From: Prinsepia uniflora
Lineage: Eukaryota; Streptophyta; Magnoliopsida; Rosales; Rosaceae
Reading direction: 5' to 3'
Assembly (NCBI GenBank): GCA_032719365.1
Contig: CM064874.1
Location: 26,917,716-26,981,715, forward strand
DNA: 64,000 nucleotides
Positions 35,712 to 46,560 of the stretch are shown piece after piece. The translations under genes were made by a program, and so were the position numbers. The stretch's first letter is position 1. Each line of letters begins with the position of its first letter. The notes below the pieces were generated by a model. The model did not search any database, was not told where the DNA came from, and saw only the letters and a list, made by a program, of their open reading frames with translations.

Positions 35712-38210
35712 TAGGGCAGCGGAAGCGCAGTGAACCTATGCCTCGTGTTGGAGCAGGCTAGGTGGGTATGGTCAGGTTGACCATTATTGTGTCGGTACAT
35801 GCCGAGGTTGGCATTTAGGCGATGTCGAGGTCAGTACTCAGTGATTTCCCAAGCATAGTAATGGACGACTTCGAGGATAGCGACTGAGGAGTCTGAGGTT
35901 AGTAATCGTTGATTGTGATTCCGAGAGTTGGTTACTTGTACGATAGTGATGCTCAGAGTTGAACCTCAGAAAGGTTTTAATGCGATCAGCAGGTGGAGTG
36001 ATGAACAGTGTCCACCAACAGGCTAGTTAATCAGTAAGTTGGTTTGGTTACTGACACGTAGGTGTGAACCGTAGGAGTTGTGAATCGCCTAAGTGTAGCG
36101 GAGTCGACGTTTAGACGGTTAGTCCAATGTTGGTATTCGTGTTTCGGATTGAGTCCCATGGTTGGAAAAGATGGACATGCTTCCAACATGGCTGGGACCT
36201 CGAAATCAGGAGATGTTGTGTTAATTCCGAGACTGGTGTTACATGATGAGTAAAGTATACTCTGGAGTCGATTTGGATGACTCATTAAAGGACCTTCAGG
36301 AGTTGTGAACCCCCCTTGGTTGTGGACACAAGTGGATGTGTTCGGGAGTAGAAAGAGTACTTGGTGATGCCTGGTGTGGCCTGTGTGGCGAGTGTCAGGG
36401 GATGGTGTTAAGATGGATTGAGGTAGGAAGACTTGTGATGACATGGTTGAGGACCATTGTATGTTCCGTTAAAGGATGACGGATGGAAGCGGAGAAGGAG
36501 TAACTATAACTGATCGATATGAGGTTATTGAAGAGAACCCACAATCTAGACGTGTGGTATTCTGAATTGATTTAATTCGAGGGATGAGATGTGGGATCCA
36601 CTTAGGAGAGAGTGGATCGGGATTGGATCGCTTATGGCTCAAGTTTGAGTTATTGTGGATTAGGAAATGCGTATGCAAGACAGAGTTTTGGACATGGTAG
36701 GAGTAAAGGTGGCTGGATGTCTTGACTATCTTGGAATGGTGTATAAGTAGTGTAGTCGGTTGTTGTATACGTATGGGTAGTGGAATTGAATCTAGTGCTA
36801 GGTCTGCCCTGTGTACGTGGTTGAGATGTGATAGGATTTCATATTAGTCAGGAGACCGGGAGACTGGGAAGGAATTTGAGTTGGACTTCCCCGATAGACA
36901 TGAAGTTCAGCCTAGAAGTAGGAATGAACCGATGGACTTTACATGCTAAGCGTGTTTGGCTTATTGACAGGTAGTAGTCAGTATAGTTACAAGGAAGTTT
37001 GCGTGCCCTAGAGATTACACCGTGAAGGTGACAGGTATACTATGATGTTGTTGGTCAAACTTTTGGTGTAATAGCATGTGGCTGACGCTGTTGTGGTTGA
37101 TTAGTGGACGTACCGTAGGATGACGTTGGATGTACGTGAGGATATACATTATGAACTATGTTGAGGTATTCTAAAATATCTTTGTTTTTATTCCAAGTTC
37201 GTAGGGTTGTCCTTGCGTGTGTTTGGTGGTATGCATCGTGGTTCTGGTTGGTGGTAATGGGTGCATGTACTTGAAATATGTGCGTACTGGTTCTGCAGTG
37301 GTTGGCACCATGCCGATGAATTGGACGTGCAGCATGATGTTTTGGTGGAAATGTTGGTATCGGCTTGGTGCTGAGATATGTTGTTGGTTGTCTTGGCGAA
37401 TCAGAACAGTTTCGATGTGATTGAACGATTGAGAGGTGGACTGGATCAGGGTGATCCTGAGTGATTTATTGGTTATTACAGGCTTCAATGTTGGGATGAG
37501 ATGGATGCTTTGAGCCATGAGTGACTGATGGGACCCTGATGCGGAGATGTGTGAACATGGTTTGACAGGTACGTGATCGGGTCCAGTTACATATAGGCAG
37601 TGTGGGACATTGTTGGTGTTCCCACAGGTTGACTAAACTGGTGGTTAGGAAACCACCGGTGAGATGAATTGTTGTGTAGTTGTTAGTGGTTACATTGTGA
37701 ATCCAGTAGGGTCGGCACAAATCACTGACAGAAGTAATACAGATTGTTGAATAAGACTTGATGTCCTGGGAGTATCGAGGTCAGTAGATGCCATCTTGTG
37801 AATTGGCGTACTTGGGATTTTTGCCTGATGAGGACAAACTGACACGATGTACTGACGTTTTGGTACGAGGTACGCTTGACTCGGAAAAGGATCAAGGATG
37901 ATGAGCCTGGTACCAGTGGTATTATGGCGTACCTACTAGCCGTGAGGGTCGACTGGTGCGACGTTAGAAGTATTTCGAGTACGAGTTGGAATGTGGTGAC
38001 CTTAGTGAAAATGAGATAATCGACAGATGGACTAAAAGTCGGATGAGTTGGTTCGCTTGGAGGAAATGTGGTGATAGTTTGGGAACTGTCATGACACGTT
38101 GGATTGGCAAGTGATGGACGCCAAGTAGGTAACCCGGTGTAGGATCAGTTGGATCTCCCCCAAAAAATTGAGAACGTACGAGATTTGAAATTTCCGGGAT
38201 GAAATTCTTC
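35712..38210 (+). other. Interior of the large-LTR element, G/T-rich, no gene found
   Basis: The sense strand is rich in G and T and poor in C: 37201-37260 has 25 G and 6 C. Minus-strand open frames such as 36031-36444 and 37171-37518 have no recognisable domains and look like products of the base skew. Confidence 0.55.
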
Positions 38211-38222
38211 AAGGGGGTAGAT

Positions 38223-41202
38223 TGTAACGACCCGTTCCAGAAATCGGGATTGGATTAGTGATTAATGACGAATTAGTGAGGTTAACCGGTGATTCGTTAG
38301 GTACGTTCGGACGGACGGTGCGAAATGACGATTTTACCCCTAGAATGGGCAAAAAGGTTGACTTTTTGTTCGGAGGGTCAAATGGACATTGATCGATGAT
38401 CGTGACGTAGTTCGGGACGTCATGAGTTCATAGACAGGTGACACGTCCGATTCCGACATCCGAGGAAAAAGTTATGACGTTCAGAATTTCGAGGGCATTT
38501 TTGTAATTAAGATAAAAAGAGGGAATTTGTTGACTTTTCCAATGACATGGACTTTTCACGCATTTCGAGGATCGTTAGGAAGGTCTCGATGTCTTGAGTA
38601 CAAAATGACAGGCAGCTCGCCATCATCGGAAGTCAGACGGTTTAGTTACAGGTCTAGATAAATGAAGGGAAAAATGGTAATTTGTCCTTGAGGGGCATTC
38701 TGGACATTTCCTGCATAGGGATCTATGCCCACTCAGAGATGGACACTTGGCTGTTGATTGGAAATGGTGCCCATAGGAATTTTGTCGCGTGGCTTTCTCT
38801 GGATGGTCTTAGAATCATCTCTCACCGCCATTAACCCGTTTAAACCAATTGGTTGTACACGGTTCGAGCAAAAACCAGAGTGAAATAGAGGACGAGAGAA
38901 TGAACTGTGAGCAAATCATTCATCCTTAGCCCATGCTGTGTGAAGGAGACTGACAGAGCAGATGGTGGGGTGTATGGTGGTGCTGCTACCAGGCACTGTT
39001 GTGCACGGTGGTGGACGAACAGAGGTAAGAAACCGCAAATTCCCTACTTAAGTTTCAAGTATGAAAGTCGAATTGAAGGGTTAATGAGCCTAATTGACTA
39101 CTAAAACATGATTCTGAGGTGGCTGGGAGTTGAATAAACTTGAACGGGTGGCTTGCCGTGGACGGTGGTTGGAAAACCAAAGACGGGTAAGGTTTTATTC
39201 AAAAATGGTGTTTCGTGATTTCGTGAAAATTACTCGAGTTTGAAGGTTGGGAACGTACTCTCAGACTACCAAGAGATGAATGGAATCGAAACCAGGGTCT
39301 GGAAGGGCTGGAATTAGAGCAACCTATAGGGAGAAACATTCGAGTTTTTCAGGTTGCATGGGAGGTAAGATCTCGTATTTCATTTCTTAATTTAACTAAG
39401 TAAATCGAATGCTTAGTGTGGGACGAAGCTAATGGGATTGAAAAGAGTAAAAATGGGTGAGAATTGGACGAAAAACCGACCACGTCGGTTCGAGTTGCAG
39501 AGACCGGTCTGAACCGGGTCTACCAGAGGTTGATGGTGACACTGTTCACGCGCGTGGGTTTCACGCGCAGGAAGTGTCAGACGCGCGTGGAGGCACGTGA
39601 AAGGTAGTATAGGGAATCTTCCAACGCGACTTTTAAAGTATTCGATATAACGAACATTTTGGCACTGGTTTCGAGTCGATCGGACATCGTCTCGATATGT
39701 TTCGGGATGTGCGAAGGTTTTAGGCCTCCGTTAAAAATAGTTAAAAATTCAGGAAAATTACGGGGCTTAAGTATGATCATTGTGAAGTAGTTAGTGACCG
39801 TATTATGGGATTTGGACAGGTTCGGGAAGCCGGTGATAGTAGATCGGCCGAGAACGGCGTAAGTGCACGCATATCGAGGCAGCGGCAAAATGGTCTGTGC
39901 GTGGAATTTGCTTTCTAACTTATGATGCATGCATATATGTTTTTATATGTTTTCTATACGTGTTTCTATGATTTTGATTTATGATCTTGATTGTTTACGG
40001 TTTTGCACGGATTTCGAGATTTTAACATAATTGCACGTTTTACGAGATTCGAATGATCTTGTGATTTGATCAAGGTTTTAATGATTTGATTTCAGGATTT
40101 GAAATATGATTTGATTTCAAGGATTTGAAATGGATTTTGGAAAAGTGATTTCGGGCTTGGAGCCCTGTTCATGTGATTTCAGAAATGAAATTTCGGTTTT
40201 GAAATTGGATTTCGGAAACGATGTTTCGGATTTGGTTTTGAGACTTGGAAAGGAAATCTGGATTTGGGTTCGGGATGATGGTTCCAGATGCCGGCTTATG
40301 GAATCATTGTTGCGAATTCGAATAAGGATTTTCTATGGTTTTCACTGTTGAATGAAAAATGGTTTTGGGTTTAAAGACCCGGAAAAAGGAAAGAAAAACC
40401 GCTGGATCTGGTTTTGAGATTAAAAACTCGGTTGATTGACGGGGGGGGGGGGGGCCCTGGATTGATATGTTTTGAGTTTAAAGACTCGGTATATGTTTTG
40501 AGTTTAAAGACTCAGTTATTGTGATACCCCCCGAGGCCTGTGATTGTGTTTTGAGTTTAAAGACTCGTTGATATCCCGGGAAGGCCTGATTATTGCGCAT
40601 GGTTTTGAATTTAAAGACTCGGGCGCACTTGTGATCCATCAAACTCACATGATTAATGTTTTTCACTGGGTTTTCGATGTTTTGGGCAGTGGCCCGGATG
40701 ATTTGGTTTTGATGAGTTTTGGGGCTGAGTTCCCGTACTTGAGATTAATTTGTGATTTTGGACTGAGGTCCTGGATTTGAATTGCAGATTTGAGGAAAGA
40801 AATGATTCTGGTTTTTCATTAATGGTTTTGGATATGAAATGATTTCACGACATGAATTGTATATGCATGCATTGGTTTTAAATGGAGGGTATAAATGTAA
40901 TTGTTTTATTGAACTGTTTTTTTTTAACTTGTACTTTATTTTTGTCCACTCACAGTCTTTTGTGTTTCGATACCCTCCAGGTTGTTGCGGTGTGGACTGT
41001 TGATCAAGAGAGACGAAGACATCACACACACGATCCACAGTAAAGAAGTCCGAAAGGTTTGGAACAGTTCGGTTGGAAATCCCTTGTCCGACTTACGTGT
41101 CACATGGAGGTTGGACGTCGATTTAGCCTTCGTGTTACGCTTAAGTTAGACGGGAGCGTGACTTAGCCCTTAATCCCGGGGGATTGAGGGTGGGTCGTGT
41201 CA
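38223..41202 (+). repeat. 3' LTR (2980 bp) of the large-LTR element
   Basis: It starts TGTAACGACCCG directly after the polypurine tract and ends GGGTCGTGTCA where the Athila reverse transcriptase resumes. It contains the hairpin array at 40153-40771 and a run of 14 G at 40441-40454. Confidence 0.8.
40153..40771 (+). repeat. Array of short hairpin modules in the LTR
   Basis: At least eight 12-14 base modules with complementary ends: GGGCTTGGAGCCC (40153), GGGTTTAAAGACCC (40367), GAGTTTAAAGACTC (40474, 40500, 40553), the one-off variant GAATTTAAAGACTC (40607), GGGCAGTGGCCC (40684) and GGACTGAGGTCC (40760). The stem bases change between modules while pairing is kept. Confidence 0.75.
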
Positions 41203-41540
41203 TCTTCTCTTGGTCCTCAGGTGCAATGGGGATCAGATTATATCCCGAGTACCGATCCAAAAAGTAGTAGTGGGAGTGGCCTACCAAACGTTCCAATATC
41301 TAGTCAATAAAGGGAAGGGGTAAGTGGTTTTTCTTAGTGGTGGTGTTGAGTCTCTTGTAGCTAATGCACACTCTCCACCCAGTTTGAGTCCTTTGAGGGA
41401 CCAACTCATCGTGCTCATTCTTAACCATGGTGATGCCACTCTTCTTAGGCACCACTTGCGCTGGACTCACCCACTTGGAGTCATTAATAGGGTAGATGTT
41501 CCTAACATCCAAAAGTTTGAGGATCTCCTTCCTCACTACC
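41203..41540 (-). pseudogene. Athila reverse transcriptase, N-terminal part only
   Basis: The frame 41300-41536 begins MRKEILKLLDVRNIYPINDS and includes WVSPAQVVPKKSG and RVCISYKRLN, the conserved start of the Athila polymerase fingers. After a stop it continues to the first catalytic region (LDRYSGYNLIPIAP) and a few more residues, then ends at 41203 against the nested LTR. The YVDD motif, thumb and RNase H are missing. Confidence 0.88.
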
Positions 41541-42400
41541 TCTTTATAGGAGGGTGCAACCTTCTCTGGCCCTCCTTTGAGAGCTTAGCATCAGGTTCCA
41601 AGAGGATCCGATGCATAAACTTGGTCGGGCTGATTCCCTTGATGTCAGCTATGGAACATCCATGGCCGTGTGGTAGGAGTGGAAGACTTGAACCAATTTC
41701 ACCTCATCTTTGTCACTCAAGTGGGAAAAATGATGACAGGCATTGTTTGGTTGGATTTGAGGAAGGCATACTTAAGGTGCTCAAAAAGAGGCTTAAGCTC
41801 TAGGACATGAGGCTCTACCGTGGAAGACTAGATCTGAGTAGTAGGAAGGGCCAAGGGCACAAAGGGGGCTCTAAATTGAGGCATGGGAGTGGAAGTGTTG
41901 AGATAGTTGAGCTCTTCCAAGACCCTTTTTCCAAAAGGGCCTTCAGGTGCAGGAGTTGTGGTCAGTGCACTCTCAATCTCATCTTTGATGCATGACTCAT
42001 CAAGGGTCTTATGAATCAGCATGTTCAGTGTGTTGAAAGGTAAGTCAACAATGGGCTCAAAGGGGTATTGGATAGCATCATGAATAGAATAGGTACGTAC
42101 TTTGTTCATTACCCTAATCAAATTTTTCCCATGCTTGACATCAATCAAGCACTCAATTGTGGCAAGCAAAGGCCTGCCAAAAATGAGAGGAGGTTCTCTA
42201 CTCTTGTCTACATGATCCATCTGCAGAATGTAGAAGTCAGTAGGGATACATACGTTTCCTGTTTTCTTAAGGACATCCTCTAGTACCCCAATAAGATTTG
42301 TGATAGAATCATTAGCCAATCTAACACACCAGTGTGTGGGCTTCAACTCTCCTAAGTCCAAGGACTTATAGATGTGGAAGAGCATGATGTTTATAGAGGC
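41541..42400 (-). pseudogene. Athila aspartic protease region
   Basis: The frame 41828-42385 carries the retropepsin body (MLFHIYKSLDLGELKPT, then DDS-type flap replaced, and FGRPLLATIECLIDVKHG). The catalytic Asp-Thr lies just upstream at about 42403-42408, and a TGA stands where the Gly of the Asp-Thr-Gly triad belongs, so the enzyme is inactive. Downstream, 41541-41827 is the linker to reverse transcriptase, with several stops. The protease would have cut Gag-Pol. Confidence 0.82.
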
Positions 42401-43931
42401 TCATGTGTCACACAAGTAGTGTTCAAACCTCTTGGTTTGAATGACACAAGGCAAGGAAAGAGGGCTAAGATCCTTGAGTTTTGTTGGCCTCTTGAGTAGG
42501 GCAGCAGTACATGCCTTGGGGAAGTCCACTACATGAGTAAAAACAAAGCCACACTTTCCTTCCGCTAGATCCTTGATGAGTTTGGCAAAGATATGCATGT
42601 GGTGGAGGATTTGAGAGAAGGGTATAGTGATTTGTAGCTTCTTCAACATGGTGATGATCTCTTCATCAAATTCTTCCAAGTTCTTGTCCTTGGTCTGAAA
42701 CCGACAAGGGAAAGGAAGGGGTACCTTGGCAGGCAAGTCAAAAGAGACTTGCTTATGTTGCTTGTTGGAATTGGCCATGGGTTTAGGGGCTGCACGTCTA
42801 GGATGTTGTGGAAACACATTTCTTGCCAATTGTGGTGGACTTGGGATAGTTTGAGCTTGGCCATGAGTAGGGGCTTGAACCTGCTCTTCTGGAATAGATT
42901 TGTCTAAACTGGGGTTAGGCATTTGAGGGGTAGCTTGGGGCCTTAAGGAAGCTGGAATGTCCTTAATGCTTGGCCCTTGTTGATAGGGCAAGCCCATGAA
43001 ACTTGGCACGAGTAGATGCTCTAAAGGATCAGCAGATCCTAGAATTGGCATTTCATCATAAGGGACATGGGAAGGGCCTCGAAGTCGTGTCCCATTCCTC
43101 AAGGTAATGGCATTGGTCGTGGGACCAAGTGGTCCATGGGGTCGTTTGGGATTAATCAATGGTTGGCTAGGGAACTTCCCTTGCTCATGGTGGTTTAGGT
43201 GGTTTGGAATCTGTCCCACCTGCCTTTCCAAGTTTGCTATTGAATTTTCATGCTTATCCTGATTCCTTCTTAGCTCTTGGGTGAGGGTATTGACGTTTTG
43301 GGTCAATTGGAGACTCTGGTGGGCTAAGGTAGCTATGGCGTCTTTCCATGATTCTCATGAGGTTCCTTGGCTCGAGAAGGAGCCTTGAGGCTGAAGTAGA
43401 GGAGTGTGCAAGGTAGGACCTTGCTATTGGAAGCCTGGTGATGGCAAAGGGTTGGCAGTGCTTTCATTGCTCCACCTAAAGTTTAGGGGATTCTTTCGCC
43501 CTGGATTGTAAGTGTTAGAGTAGGGATCGTTACGAGGTCTTGGGCCATTGTTGTGAGGTGTGTCCCTTCATGAAACACACATCACAAACACTCACCCCCT
43601 TAGCCTTCTTATTACAAGGTTGCTTAACTATGGCAGCAAGTTGGGCAATGGTGTTATCGTTGTAATAGCATTTTGCTTCCACTATAGGCTTAGATGGGTA
43701 TCCCTATAACTGAATCTCTTATCACTTTAAGCAATGTTCTCAAAGGCCGTATGAGCATGCTCTGTCGTGCCCTCCAATATTCCCTGAGATTGGGAATCAA
43801 CCATGTTCCTATCCCCCCGTATTGAGTCTCCTATAGAAGTACATCATGAGGTGCTCATCAGCAATGTTGTGGTGAAGGTAGGCTTTCAACATCTCATTGA
43901 ATTTCTCCCAATACTCATAAAAAGCTATACG
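42401..43931 (-). pseudogene. Athila gag, central and C-terminal part
   Basis: Starting at 43931 the frame reads FYEYWEKFNEMLKAYLHHNI, the end of the gag core. After stops, the frame 42401-43306 follows: ANLERQVGQIPNHLN, GKFPSQPLINPKRP and NAITLRNGTRLRGP, then a long Pro-rich tract and PFSQILHHMHIFAKLIKDL. These segments are characteristic of Athila gag up to the protease. Gag assembles the particle. The N-terminal part lies beyond the second nested element, at 52196-52610. Confidence 0.85.
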
Positions 43932-46542
43932 TCCCAAATCCCCCCGGGATTAATGCGGGACACGCCTGATCCCATCTGACACGAAGTGTCAAACAAGGGA
44001 ATGTTTTGACTTTAGCCCCATCGGGGCTTCCAGAGTGCACCAGGAATGGGAGGAGGAGAGTGATGTCTCAGTCTCTGCTACAGCCCGCATCCGCGATCAA
44101 CTTGAAGGGCATTAAAAACCAAGAAAAGCTGTGAGTGGACAAAACCAATAATTTAATAAAAATAATTTCACAAAAAAGAGATTTACGCCCTTCACTAAAC
44201 AACATGCATGCATTCGAAAACCAGTTATCAATCCATTTAAATCATTAGGGCCTTAGCCCAAAACGGTAAGTCAAACCAATCATACGGGCCACTGCCCAAA
44301 TCCAAAATCAGTAGGGACTCAGCCCAAATCAAATCATGTGGGTCTCAGTCCAAATCTAGTACATGTGGGTCTCAGCCCAAAAACCAATCCTCGACATCCC
44401 TCATGCCTGACATCCGAGATGTCACAATCGCACCTGTCACGTTTGCAAGCTACACGTGCTACCCAGGGTCTCAAATCCAGGGTCTCAAATCCCAAGTCTC
44501 CTAAAGGTCCACCCAGGCCAATGACCCGCAGATCAATGACCCTCCTTGGGGGGAGGTTTTAACCTCTAGCAATCCTTGCTCTTGAGTCACTACACAGACC
44601 GGACGCTCTGTGCAATGATCCCTCGCAGGTAATTCCTTGTGACTACTCCAGGATACTATGTGACATCTGAATGAGACAACCCGCCACTCCAGGATACTAC
44701 GAGATGTCTGGAGGGCATCCGTTCATGGCGATGGTAAACAAAAAACCATTTTACAAATCATCTCAAAATCGTTGAAAGGCCATGCCCGGGTTTTCCATAA
44801 AACCATCACAAATCCAAATGTGGGTCCCTGACCCGAAATCATGTTTATAAACCATAACTGGGCCTCATGCCCGATTTCATAATCAACTGGGCCTCAAGCA
44901 CAAATTTGTAAACCAATGGAGCCCCCGCCCCGATCTTATAACTCAAATGGGTATCCAGCCCGATTTCTCATTCAATCAAATGGACTCCAAGTCCGATAGT
45001 TTCCAATCAAATGGGTCTCATGCCCGATTACAAATTTTCAAATCCAGAAAACCTTTCCATAAAACTACCATAAATAACACAGTACAGATAGGCACGACAT
45101 AAAACCGAAAACCTCGAAATGCATGCAAACACGTAAATACTAACTACCACAACGAAATGCACTCATGGCATCACAAAACATGTATTAAAGCATATAAAAC
45201 ATTTATGCATGCATCAAATTAGGAAACCAAGGTCCATTCACCAACCGTCCAAAGTCGCACCTCGATAATCGTGATATACGTACTTCCCGGGCCAATCACC
45301 TCTTCCGGGGCTCCCGAACCTGTCCAAATCGTAATAGAGGGTTACTAACTACTTAAATAACCCCTCATTCAAGCCCCCTAATTTTCTGGGATTTTTAACT
45401 ATTTTTAACGTCGATCCTAAACCTTTGGACATCCCGAACTATATCGAAATGATGTCTGATCGACACGAAACCAGTCCCAAAATGCTCGTTATATCGAAAT
45501 GATGATTTCATATGTTGAAAATATCCCCAAATTAAGCTTCACGTGCCCCCACCCGCCGCCCAAAGGGGTTGCGCGTGAAGTCCACGCACCTAGCTACAGT
45601 TGTCCATGTCCTTCGACAGACCAGGTCCAAACCGATCTTCCTACAATTCAGTCCGGTCCGACTGGCTTTCTCTCCCATTTTTCATCCGATTCCTTCCCTT
45701 TCAATCCTAATCTTCCTGTCTCAACCATAGCAATCTATTTAGGTGAAGAAAACTAAGAAAAACCCTCCAAACTGACCCGTTCAAGTCACCCCCCTCACGG
45801 TCCATTTTTCCCGATCATCCCCCCTCTACGTCCGACCGCCAACCACCGACCAAACCACCTCTAAACTTTCCTAACAACCTATTAAACCTTTCCAAATCAC
45901 TAGACACAGCCCCAAATGTCCAAAACATGAAATTGAAATTTGAAATGGAAAAGGAGGCTATCGGGTTACCTGTTTCCTTGGGCTATCGCCGCCGTCCACG
46001 GTGGTCCTGCCATCACCCAGCCACCAACACTCAATTCTTCTCTCATTCTGTCCTCACACACAATCGAATGAGGAAAGGGATATGGATTTGGGTTCAAGGT
46101 TTTCAGGTTTGGTGGAAATGGAACAAAGAAGATGATATGCATGAATGTGGGAAAAGGGGGAATGGATGAGTGACACTTGTCGCTTATCCATTGGGCCTAG
46201 GAAAGATATGGGGCCCACTTGAGGAAAAAAGTCCACTTTTGCCTCGTAAAGCGTACCATCATGAATAGTACCTCATAACTTCCTTGAACCGTAATTTTTC
46301 CGTCTAACGTCCGATTTCGACGTGTCGTCTGTCTACGGACTCGTGATGTCCCGATCTATGTCACGGTCATCAGTCGTCGGCCGTCGGACCTCCCTGGTCA
46401 AAAGTTATCTTTTTATCCTCGTTTAAGGGCAAAATCGTAATTTCGCCTTGAACGTCTATTAATCCTCGACTAATCCCCGATTAGCCTCACTAATCCGTAA
46501 TTAGTCTTAATTAATCCCAAAAATTAGGGACGGGTCGTCACA
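43932..46542 (-). repeat. 3' LTR of the second nested element
   Basis: 2611 bases, ending GGGTCGTCACA in the plus view, next to the polypurine tract. It matches 50075-52195 closely over their shared length. Confidence 0.88.
44248..45025 (-). repeat. Hairpin-module array, left LTR
   Basis: More than ten modules, for example GGGCCTTAGCCC (44248), GGGCCACTGCCC (44286), GGGTCTCAGCCC (44367), GGGTCCCTGACCC (44822), GGGCCTCATGCCC (44860), GGACTCCAAGTCC (44982) and GGGTCTCATGCCC (45013). Stem ends vary between GGGC/GCCC, GGGT/ACCC and GGAC/GTCC. The modules are 20-40 bases apart in two clusters. Confidence 0.8.
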
Positions 46543-46560
46543 AACTCCCCTCCTTAAAGA
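46543..46560 (-). other. Polypurine tract of the second nested element
   Basis: The minus strand reads CTTTAAGGAGGGGAGTT up to the LTR start TGTGACGACC. Confidence 0.8.

Larger units (their letters stand above)
35712..41202 (+). mobile_element. Large-LTR element without coding sequence, 5' LTR deleted
   Basis: Read on the plus strand: a 2.5-kb interior with no recognised gene, a polypurine tract AAGGGGGTAGAT at 38211-38222, and an LTR at 38223-41202 (TGTAACGACC to GTGTCA). It lies inside Athila pol and joins the linker before integrase on the left and the middle of reverse transcriptase on the right. No 5' LTR or primer site is present. The Athila sequence expected between these points, about 1.3 kb, is also gone. 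One deletion across the left junction would explain both losses. Confidence 0.8.
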
